A DNA stretch of 64,000 bases from the NCBI GenBank assembly GCA_024195265.1, contig JAJLRJ010000011.1:7612610-7676609 (forward strand). Direction: 5' to 3'. Shown in pieces: positions 57,235 through 64,000 of this stretch; within the stretch, counting starts at the first letter, position 1, and each line of letters starts with the position of its first letter. This DNA comes from Dendrophyllia cribrosa (taxonomy: Eukaryota; Cnidaria; Anthozoa; Scleractinia; Dendrophylliidae). The notes below the pieces were generated by a model. The model did no database searches. It was not told the origin of the DNA and worked only from the letters and a program-made list of their open reading frames with translations. A program made the position numbers and the translations under genes.

Positions 57235-57637
57235 AATGGACACTGTCCCGCCGAAATAGCAAAATTTCGCTTAGCTTATTTCCACGTTATATCGCCAAAT
57301 GCCACCAAATATACAACTTAGTTGGATAAAATGACTCCGATAGAGCAAAACAAAGGCAGTAGTTTGAAGATCTAGTGCAGGATTGCAAGGATTGAAGTGG
57401 ATTACAGTTCATGAAATTTGATTTATTGACAGGCGGTCAAGAAATCAAACTTGCCATTCTTGTGAAATTTTGACTTTTCTAACCTTTATTTTGTCTGTTT
57501 AGTTCATATATCTTTGCTTCTATCACTTTTGGCGATGGTTTCTTCCAATTTCAACATAATAAAGCAAGCTTAAGGCAAGCTCTTGGCCATAATCATAAAA
57601 ACACGATGTGTTTCATCCGGGACAGTGTCCCTTTCAG
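57235..57637. mobile_element. MITE abutting the previous element
   Basis: AAATGGACACTGTCCCG at the left mirrors CGGGACAGTGTCCCTTT at the right. It contains the inverse of the repeat at 42400-42510. The two MITEs are separated only by the shared TA. Confidence 0.72.
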
Positions 57638-57639
57638 CT

Positions 57640-58225
57640 TGCGAAAGCAAGCTTCTATATTATTGTTGATAGGTTCAAACGAAGCGGTGCTGACGCTATT
57701 AAGTATTTTTTTAATCAGCCTCTCGTGAGCGACCAACCTTCTGGTATTTTGAGTGCATGGCCGCTTACGAAAGCGTGCTGTTTGGTGCTAATTGATTTTC
57801 TGTCAGAGAGTAGATCCAGTTGTAAATCATTCAAATTCTCGGGTTCCATTTTAGGGAGAGGTCCATGCACTCCTTTCTCTCATCCAACATGCACAGGTAA
57901 CCCAATAAGTTTTTTTGTTAGCAGCCATTCTTCCCTCCCTCTTATCAGATCCAAGAAAAACCCAACACCATGCCTCGAATTTGAAGCCGATGGATTTTCC
58001 AAAGATTAAACATTTTACTGTTTAAGATTTTATTTAGAATAGATCCAATGCCTCGAAGTGGGTTAAAAAAAATTCGGCTGCGCCTCGTTTTTATCCTCGT
58101 TATATCCTAATGAAACACTAGCTCTTCCGCAACCGCAAAAGTCAGCGTTAGCCGAACATTGTTTACGTTTTGGTCACTCCATCTCCTGGGAGTCATCCAG
58201 CATTTTACGCACGAATGTAAATTGA
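57640..58225. other. Gene-free stretch with a MITE fragment
   Basis: 58040-58115 carries AATGCCTCGAAGTGGGTTAA and AAATTCGGCTGCGCC, related to the hairpin MITEs at 28190 and 41925. The open frame 57608-58009 shows no family resemblance. Confidence 0.4.
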
Positions 58226-58226
58226 C

Positions 58227-58466
58227 CATTTTACAGTTGTGTGTTTGGTGACCTGGCCTTTGAATGGAAGCGAGGCTGGAGGTGACCTTGTTTTGATACA
58301 GACCTTAGTGCTTTCCAATTCATATGTTAATAATGTTTTTCTCATTCTTACTAGCTAAATTTACATATGAAAAGCACTAATAGAGTTCTGTATCGTAACA
58401 AGGTCACCTCCAGCCTCGTTTCCATTTAAAGGCCAGGACACCACGCACACAACTGTAAAATGGTCT
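58227..58466. mobile_element. MITE with GACCATTTTACAGTTGTGTG ends
   Basis: Inverse arms also share GGAAGCGAGGCTGGAGGTGA against TCACCTCCAGCCTCGTTTCC and a GATACAGA/TCTGTATC block. The arms are about 90 bp each. Confidence 0.85.
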
Positions 58467-58469
58467 ATT

Positions 58470-59395
58470 GGCGTAACAGACGCCTTTTGGGAGTTTGGAG
58501 GCACGGGAGATCAATGTTTGCAAGAATCCGCTCAATCGGTACGACGGCATTCATTTGCCCATAGTTAATAGAATAAACTGGTTATGAAACTCAGTCAGTC
58601 CTTTGTTATATGTTTTTGTTTTCCATTCCTTTTGTTCGTTTGCCTTGACCCTGCACAAAACACAAAAGGTATTGAAATGCATATGAGCAACTGACCAGTA
58701 GAAACATTTGGGCTCACACGTTAAACAAAACAATGTGCAGGGTCACGGTTCGTTCAACATAAAACAAAGCAGCTTTGTACACTCTTTTTGAAATTTATTG
58801 AGCTTCATAACCAGTTTGTTCTATTAACTATGATTTGCCGCATGTGTATTTGAATTTAACTTTAAAGGACAATACAATAGAATACAATACAATAAATTTA
58901 TTTAGGCACGATAAAAAGAATCATCAGGCATAAGAAAAATCATTAATAAACTACTAACTAATGCTAATATCAATATTAATATTAGCTCAATATTAGCTCA
59001 AGTTTGCATTTTTCTTTATGCGCGCTCTTTGTAAATTTCTTATCACTTTCCCCTGATGAAGGCTGAAGTTTTGGCCACTTATTTGCATCTCGTTGAATAA
59101 GAATGGATCCTTTTGTTTTCATATGCCTCGTTCTATAAAACGTTTAGGGGTTATGTAAATAAGTGGCCGGGTATTGTAAAATTGCCCTGAAGTTTTTTTA
59201 CCAGAGTAACGTTTTATTTGTTGTTACTCTAGCTTCCTCGTGTGCAAATTTTCCAATGGCTTTTTAAGTTCCGACAGGGAATCCAACAGTTCCACTTATA
59301 GGAAGAACAGCGATCATAATCATTAACATCTATTGCGTTTTCTTTAAGGAAGAGTGTCGGCTGATATATCGTTTTTTCATGATTATGTGGCCAGG
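58470..59395. other. Gene-free stretch
   Basis: Contains an ATACAATA simple repeat (58871-58900) and an ATATTAGCTCA duplication near 58980. No exon recognised. Confidence 0.3.
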
Positions 59396-59399
59396 AAGA

Positions 59400-59572
59400 C
59401 AAAACCTGCGCCTGCGCAGCTGGCGGTTTTGTTAGCGCACGCGATGCTGAAATTTGTGCGCGGCGAGTGGCGAAGCCGGCATGAAACGTTTCTCGCGGCT
59501 TTGCCGTTCGCGAATTTCAGCATCGCGAGCGCCAAGAAAACCGCCAGCTATGCAGGGTAGACAAAACAGCCA
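59400..59572. mobile_element. GC-rich hairpin MITE
   Basis: CAGCTGGCGGTTTTGTTAGCGC and GCGATGCTGAAATT at the left mirror AATTTCAGCATCGCG and GCCAAGAAAACCGCCAGCTA at the right. The core is GAA-rich with GCGAAGCC. Confidence 0.78.
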
Positions 59573-60015
59573 AAAGCGATAAAGAAAAGAAATATTAACT
59601 AGAGAAAATATAACGGATAGAAATGTCAAAATTCCACAAGAATGGACCTTTTGATTAAAATTACATGAAGTAAAACTTATTTCACAGTTTCGAGTAACAA
59701 AAGGAAAATTATCAGAATAATGTATGCCACGAACCCGAGTCGTTCTTTTCATATGGATATCCATGTCCATTACACCAAGGAGGGCTGACTTCCGGCTTTT
59801 GTAATTTATAACATATTTACAGAATTACCCACAACAATTAAAGAATTCTAACCTTTTCCAAATCAGTGCTTAACCCTAATCTTTGCTTAACCGGAGCTCT
59901 ATTCTCCCAGATAGGATTCTCTTCAAGTGTGCGTCATTAATTTTACGATAAAGAAAAAAAGTACCTTGTGTAAAACTCATCAGGTGTCCAACGTCCGTTT
60001 GAAACATATAGTTTT

Positions 60016-60162
60016 AGAAACGAGAAGCAAACTGGGCCGAGTGAACTTTTGCAATGACTTCTGGGATCGGTACAGGGGACGCTTCTTTTGTCTCTGTCCC
60101 CAGTAACAGTCCCAGAAATCGTTGCGAAAGTTCACTCGGCCCAGTTTCCTTCTCGTTTCTAA
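60016..60162. mobile_element. 147 bp hairpin MITE in the LicD 3' flank
   Basis: AGAAACGAGAAGCAAACTGG and GCCGAGTGAACTTTTGCAA mirror TTGCGAAAGTTCACTCGGCC and CAGTTTCCTTCTCGTTTCT. It lies just 3' of the second LicD gene's stop. Confidence 0.85.
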
Positions 60163-60185
60163 AGTGGCGAATTATTCCTGTAATC

Positions 60186-60676
60186 TTAGCATCCATTGCT
60201 CTTTCTGAGCCAACAGGGGACATAACACTTCCACTTATAGGGGGCTTGCATTCGCTTTCCAAAAACGCCGAAAGTGTAAGGATATCTAAATGATAATAAT
60301 TTCTCGGGGGAGTTAGGAATTGAGACTTCAACTCCGTGAAATTTTATTCTCCCCGCTGGAACTGCCCAGGAACGAGGGAAGGTCTCCAATTTATGATGAT
60401 ATCTATTCATAATATTATCCTTTTCTATTACGTAGGAAGGATATGATTTATACAGCATTAATTCGGTTCCTTCGTGGGTTGTTCGATATTGAGCTTTCCA
60501 CGGCACGAAGTCAAGAATCACATGTCCAAATTTCGCTTTTATCCCGGCTGCTTGGATGCCATCCTTAGCCAATTCACTGAATGCTTGGGAAGTGTCTGAG
60601 CTGACAAGAAATGAAATATCCGCATCGTGATCATGAGGAAGCACATCACCCATACGATAAGCGCCGAGAAGGGTAC
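60186..60676 (-). CDS. LicD-family terminal exon, 5' part not found
   Basis: A 163-codon exon follows an acceptor (TTATTTCCTTAG|GTACCC) and ends TAA at 60186-60188. Translation begins GTLLGAYRMGDVLPHDHDAD, the LicD/fukutin catalytic signature with an HDHDADI acidic motif, then FGHVILDFVPW, KFHGVEVSIPN and FRYPYTFG. The incoming phase requires an upstream exon ending in one base of a codon. No such exon is seen between 60677 and the virus-like block, so the gene is either very long-introned or truncated. It differs strongly from the LicD protein at 53076, so it is not a recent duplicate. Confidence 0.78.
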
Positions 60677-60682
60677 CTAAGG

Positions 60683-60690
60683 AAATAATA

Positions 60691-60735
<45 letters not shown>
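60683..60735. repeat. AAT microsatellite at the LicD acceptor
   Basis: About 15 AAT triplets lie just upstream (on the minus strand) of the exon acceptor, replacing a normal pyrimidine tract with ATT repeats. The long isoleucine run in the extended frame is intronic. Confidence 0.9.
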
Positions 60736-60737
<2 letters not shown>

Positions 60738-60954
60738 CAAAGTATCAGAGAGAGCTACTATGACAGAGATTCAAAAGATCTGCATGCTGGGATCTGCACG
60801 ATTCCTCAGAAAGGTGCTCAGTGTATGAACGGAATGATTGACTTGAGTGACTGAGGTTCTAGGTGCATGGTTTGCGCCCGGCTGATGCACAAAAAGAACA
60901 CCAGCAAAGACTGTAATAAAAGAGAGAATAATAATAATAATAATGTATACCTAT

Positions 60955-61195
60955 AGAGCTATTTTCACTTGAGTGTCGTAAAACCAAAACCAAAGTATTC
61001 ACTCTGGCCAATCACAACAGACGCAGACAATCCAATGAACCAATCAGGACTCGAAGCAAATGCATGTAGCCGGCGCCATGCGCGGGAAATGCATGCGAGC
61101 AAGTCAGTAGTTAAGGACTTGGCGGTACCAGATCAGTTTTGCAAAACTGATCTGATACCATGCCAAGTCTTAACTACTTCCCATCTGTTGGATTA
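60955..61195. mobile_element. MITE fragment with inserted palindrome
   Basis: 60957-61095 matches the left part of the MITE at 5808-6089 (CACTTGAGTGTCGTAAAACC, then the CCAATCA-rich part). Next comes a near-perfect palindrome at 61106-61181: GTAGTTAAGGACTTGG and CCAGATCAGTTTTGC against their inverses. Confidence 0.7.
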
Positions 61196-61364
61196 AAAAA
61201 TATAGAAAAATCAAATGAAACTATATGTTAATTAAAACAAAGTGCGTTTATTCCATTGCGTGATTTCCTTTTCGTCTAAACGCAATAAAACGCTGTTTAT
61301 CCATCAGTGATATCAAAAGTGTGCGAAATATTATGCCTTCCACTCTTGTTTATATTGGTTGAGT

Positions 61365-61380
61365 TTCCCACGCGTGGGAA
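61365..61380. promoter_or_regulatory. 16 bp palindrome, site 1
   Basis: TTCCCACGCGTGGGAA, perfectly self-complementary. Identical sites are at 61470-61485, 61779-61794 and 61882-61897. A dimeric DNA-binding protein site or a replication/terminus signal is possible. Confidence 0.6.
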
Positions 61381-61469
61381 TATTTATTGTCTCATCACCT
61401 TTTATGACAACCATCAAAGAGTTAGCATTTGGATTAAAAATAACATCTACGCAATGGAACAAAGATAGT

Positions 61470-61485
61470 TTCCCACGCGTGGGAA
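61470..61485. promoter_or_regulatory. 16 bp palindrome, site 2
   Basis: Identical to site 1, followed by TATTTATTGTGAGGAAATGA. Confidence 0.6.
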
Positions 61486-61778
61486 TATTTATTGTGAGGA
61501 AATGAGTCATCAGATTGTAAACAGGATGGAGTTATCGGTGTGTGACATTCTCGGAAAAAAACAGGGGAAGCCCCCTATGAAATGAGTCATCACTATAGCT
61601 ATTGTTTCAGATCACGAGAGAAAATATTTTCAACATATTATGGGGTTTGATTTAACTTTACAAGATCTCTCAACTTTGCCCGGTCTGTTCTAAACTCAAT
61701 AAAACGTTGTTTATCCATCAGTGATATCAAAGGTGTGCGAAATATTATGCCTTCCACTCTTGTTTATATTGGTTCAGT

Positions 61779-61794
61779 TTCCCACGCGTGGGAA
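61779..61794. promoter_or_regulatory. 16 bp palindrome, site 3
   Basis: Identical to site 1. Confidence 0.6.
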
Positions 61795-61881
61795 TATTTA
61801 TTGTTTCATCACCTTTTATGACAGCTTCCATGATTAGCATTTGGATTAAAAATAACATCTACGCAATGGAACAAAGATAGT

Positions 61882-61897
61882 TTCCCACGCGTGGGAA
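61882..61897. promoter_or_regulatory. 16 bp palindrome, site 4
   Basis: Identical to site 1 and the closest to the gene at 62049, about 150 bp upstream, where it could act in its promoter. Confidence 0.6.
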
Positions 61898-62048
61898 TAT
61901 TTATTGTGAGGAAATGACATCGTTCGGTAGCAATAAATTCGCGTTAGCCGATTTTTACATGTTCGCTATTTTTGTTTTCTGGGAATTTAGACACGCACCG
62001 CTTATAGTTATTGTTTTTAAAAAATATAATCTCATATAATAGTATAGA

Positions 62049-62612
62049 ATGAATTATTGTAATTTGGATATTCACGATTATATGATGAGTATTGGTGAGT
62101 TGACCTGTCCCTTTTGTGATGAGCAATTGGCAGAAGTTGACAGAAGTGTGAGAGTGGTCAAGTCATGCTGTAGTGAACAAGATATAAATAGTATAGATGG
62201 TATGAGCGTCTGTCTAAATTGCGGTTCCGTCCATGGTTATGAATTAGTTAATTCATATGTTGACTTTCATGAAAATTTATATAGAATAAGAAAAAAGAGT
62301 GTATATGTAAGAAAATATCATATCGAAAATACAATCAATAAATATATAAAAGAGATTCATTTAAGTTTTAATGACCGTAACAAAATATATAAGATTTTTG
62401 GATTAATAAACAACGTGTTACCAGAAGTCAATAAGAACCGGAAACGGATGATTAGTGTAACCTATGTTTTGAGAAGATTATTAAAAATTTTAGGATTACC
62501 TTATGATAAAATAAAAATAACTTCTTCTAAAAAGACATTAAAATTTTATGAACAATGGTGGGATGTTTATAAATTAATAAAGAATGATGTCAACAAAATT
62601 ATTAAAAGGTGA
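62049..62612 (+). CDS. VLTF3-like zinc-ribbon protein of a virus-like element
   Basis: A 187 aa, intronless, AT-rich gene. The N-terminal half has a zinc-ribbon-like pattern: CPFC (about residues 19-22), CC near 37 and CLNCG near 53-57. It is followed by RKKSVYVRKYHIENTINKYI, a basic helical C-terminal domain with YVLRRLLKILGLP and an FYEQWWDVYKLI end. This layout resembles the VLTF3 late transcription factors of large DNA viruses and their relatives in animal-integrated elements, as I recall them; the match is by pattern only. The start at 62049 is the first ATG after the AT-rich leader. It is transcribed toward the minus-strand genes (convergent, 30 bp apart). Confidence 0.6.
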   Translation: MNYCNLDIHDYMMSIGELTCPFCDEQLAEVDRSVRVVKSCCSEQDINSIDGMSVCLNCGSVHGYELVNSYVDFHENLYRIRKKSVYVRKYHIENTINKYIKEIHLSFNDRNKIYKIFGLINNVLPEVNKNRKRMISVTYVLRRLLKILGLPYDKIKITSSKKTLKFYEQWWDVYKLIKNDVNKIIKR

Positions 62613-62641
62613 CCTGTTGCATGATTCTCATAAAATAAAAT

Positions 62642-63124
62642 TTACTCGAATTTTTTATCATACTGTTTCTCGAATTTATCAGCAAGAGGACAAAGATCGA
62701 TGATTATTTCATCTAACTGTCTCATTTCATTGATGAAAACAGTGTGGTTGAATTGATTTCCTCTTAAAAAAGACCGTAGATCAACTAACACTTTTTCATA
62801 AGTCATATAAGAAAATTTAGACATTTCAATTTTTCTCTTATAGTCCTTGATTTCAGATATTGTCTTAAGCAATAAACCAGCTCCAGAAATAGAAGCTAGT
62901 ATAGCAGGATTTAATGTGATACTACCAGCTATTGTACCAATAACTACTAAGCCTGTTGAAGTAACATTTACAATTAAATTCAATCTCTTAAAATATTTGA
63001 AAGCCTTTTTATAACACCAAAAGCGTTTGTGGTAATATCTATATAACGCTTTGATTTCAGATAATTTTTCTTTGCTTATACACTTATCGATATGATTAAA
63101 TTGAAAGATATCTGTTTTAGTCAT
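62642..63124 (-). CDS. Small two-transmembrane helical protein, SLATT-like layout
   Basis: 160 aa, intronless. A basic, aromatic amphipathic segment (YRYYHKRFWCYKKAFKYFKR, about residues 28-47) precedes two hydrophobic segments (about 50-70 and 72-88). A charged helical tail follows (DYKRKIEMSKFSYMTYEKVL, then a long acidic helix). This helix-TM-TM-helix order is that of SLATT-type effector proteins, but no sequence signature proves it. It could instead be a virion membrane or holin-like protein. It shares the AT bias of its neighbours. Confidence 0.55.
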   Translation of the reverse strand: MTKTDIFQFNHIDKCISKEKLSEIKALYRYYHKRFWCYKKAFKYFKRLNLIVNVTSTGLVVIGTIAGSITLNPAILASISGAGLLLKTISEIKDYKRKIEMSKFSYMTYEKVLVDLRSFLRGNQFNHTVFINEMRQLDEIIIDLCPLADKFEKQYDKKFE

Positions 63125-63150
63125 TCTATTCTATATATTATTAGTACATA

Positions 63151-63552
63151 TTATATTTTAGGATTTGAAATAAGACAATATAATACACCACTTATTTGGC
63201 CCATTATTGGAGATCTTTTTAATTTCTTCGGTATTGAAAGGAAGCAATATGTGTATCCAGGCCCCATTTCATAGTCATTATAAAATCTTCCAAATGCATC
63301 ATGAAAAATAGCATGTTTAATTAAAAATTGGTATTTGGTATTTAGAGTACAAGAACCTGGTCCTATTAATCCAATGTCAGAGTGTTTTTCTAATATTTGG
63401 TTAAATTATATTGGCTTATTCAAATAGTTAATGTACAAAAATTGATATATTAAAGCCGATTTTAATATTTCATCTTTAGTATTAGGATGTAGGTTTTTTT
63501 GGGTTGTGAAAAATTTATTACAAAAATTAATTGCTTGCTCCAAATTAGGCAT
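63151..63552 (-). pseudogene. Unidentified element gene broken by an in-frame stop
   Basis: From an ATG at 63552 the frame reads 48 codons, meets TAA at 63408-63406, then continues open in the same frame to TAA at 63153-63151, for 133 codons in all. The part after the stop contains GPGSCTLNTKY, HDAFGRFYNDYEMGPGYTYC and a basic segment, which are well-formed protein. A conserved-looking GPGY motif suggests a real element protein; the function is unknown. A single substitution or a sequencing error could explain the break. Confidence 0.45.
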
Positions 63553-63575
63553 GTATATTTATTGATTATATTATT

Positions 63576-64000
63576 TTAATCTCTTTCTTCACATATTATA
63601 GTTGTTATGAATTGATATGCAGCATCAACACCTGTGCCTAAAAATGCATTAATGTTTAAAATGTTGCCTTCATCGATATTTGCATTTATATTATTTATAA
63701 TTTGATTCTTTCCTCCCGTCCCCATATTTGATGGATGGACGGTATTGTTATTTATAACTCGAATTCTAACTATTTTGAAAATACCTTGTTGTAAATTTGG
63801 ATCATTTTGATCTAATATATAGATCAAACATTTTTTCAGTGTGAGATTTGCAGGACATATGATGTTTCGCTGTCCTTCAAAATATATATGCCACTTCGCC
63901 AATGACTTGTCTAATTTTCCATAAAAAAATATTTTTCTTTTGCTATTTAATATTTTATATCCATTTAAATCAATATCAGTCTCCATAACCATCTTTTGAT
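63576..64000 (-). CDS. Possible fibre or structural protein, C-terminal part, partial
   Basis: The frame is open from the right window edge to TAG/TAA near 63576; an internal Met lies at 63992 but upstream codons are also open, so the true start is probably outside. It contains ETDIDLNGYKIL, which resembles the DLNxxKI openings of viral fibre-like proteins, followed by beta-rich segments and Asn-rich turns (IINNINANIDEGNILNINAF). Assignment as a virion fibre is inference; it lies 24 bp upstream of the broken gene and on the same strand. Confidence 0.4.
   Translation of the reverse strand, partial: QKMVMETDIDLNGYKILNSKRKIFFYGKLDKSLAKWHIYFEGQRNIICPANLTLKKCLIYILDQNDPNLQQGIFKIVRIRVINNNTVHPSNMGTGGKNQIINNINANIDEGNILNINAFLGTGVDAAYQFITTIICEERD

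Larger units (their letters stand above)
61275..61505 (+). repeat. Direct repeat unit A near the virus-like block
   Basis: It shares about 225 bp with unit B (61689-61917), offset about 413 bp, at high identity. Each unit holds two copies of a motif made of GTTTCCCACGCGTGGGAATA followed by TTTATTGT, about 104 bp apart, plus CTACGCAATGGAACAAAGAT. Confidence 0.92.
61689..61917 (+). repeat. Direct repeat unit B
   Basis: Second copy of unit A. It ends about 130 bp before the first gene of the virus-like block. Confidence 0.92.

Noticed and set aside
57608..58009. 133-codon plus-strand frame
   Set aside because: No family resemblance on either strand; it begins inside a MITE end and lies in repeat-rich intergenic DNA.
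60677..60740. N-terminal poly-isoleucine membrane segment of the second LicD protein
   Set aside because: It is the AAT microsatellite in the intron; an acceptor lies exactly where the LicD signature begins.

Overview
The window is eukaryotic nuclear DNA, most probably from an anthozoan cnidarian such as a stony coral. The evidence is multi-exon animal genes with GT-AG introns, an animal-type EF-1alpha with a TATA box and a 5' pyrimidine-tract (TOP-like) start, and a very dense load of short inverted-repeat transposons (MITEs), tRNA-derived SINEs, a Penelope-like remnant and a Mag-like Gypsy element. The species cannot be fixed from sequence alone.

Layout. 0-9.5 kb is mostly repeats: an 850 bp foldback element with near-identical arms, several MITEs with clear target duplications, a 73 bp tandem array and a GIY-YIG fragment. 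It also holds a possible first exon on the minus strand at the left edge. 9.54-16.65 kb is a complete EF-1alpha gene on the plus strand (seven exons, six of them coding, 463 aa). 20.27-32.15 kb is a complete seven-exon gene for the sigma subunit of the AP-5 adaptor (AP5S1, 192 aa), with its introns full of MITEs and 88 bp minisatellite blocks. Convergent to it, at 41.21-34.89 kb on the minus strand, is a complete four-exon sugar transporter of the GLUT6/GLUT8 (SLC2A class III) type, 497 aa. 41.3-45.9 kb is intergenic, made of nested MITEs.

45.95-50.46 kb is a full-length Ty3/Gypsy LTR retrotransposon. It has a 5 bp target duplication, a primer site matching tRNA-Ser(GCT), a single gag-pol frame, a polypurine tract and two LTRs of unequal length. 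Unusual residues in the reverse transcriptase, a premature stop near the C-terminus and the diverged 5' LTR suggest it is decaying. 53.08-53.80 kb is an intronless coding region for a membrane-anchored LicD/fukutin-like nucleotidyltransferase. A second LicD-family exon (terminal exon, minus strand) lies at 60.68-60.19 kb with no upstream exons visible.

The last 2.7 kb changes character. A 413 bp-period direct repeat carries four copies of a perfect 16 bp palindrome. It is followed by compact, intronless, very AT-rich genes: a VLTF3-like zinc-ribbon protein, a small two-transmembrane helical protein, an unidentified protein broken by an in-frame stop, and a partial, possibly fibre-like protein running off the window. 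This looks like one end of an integrated virus-like (Polinton-like or NCLDV-related) DNA element, and it is the least conventional part of the window.

The host genes look unrelated to one another: translation elongation, late-endosomal sorting, sugar transport and glycan or phospho-ligand transfer. No operon-like cooperation is suggested. Exon boundaries were set by reading frame, GT-AG sites and family alignment from memory, without transcript evidence.
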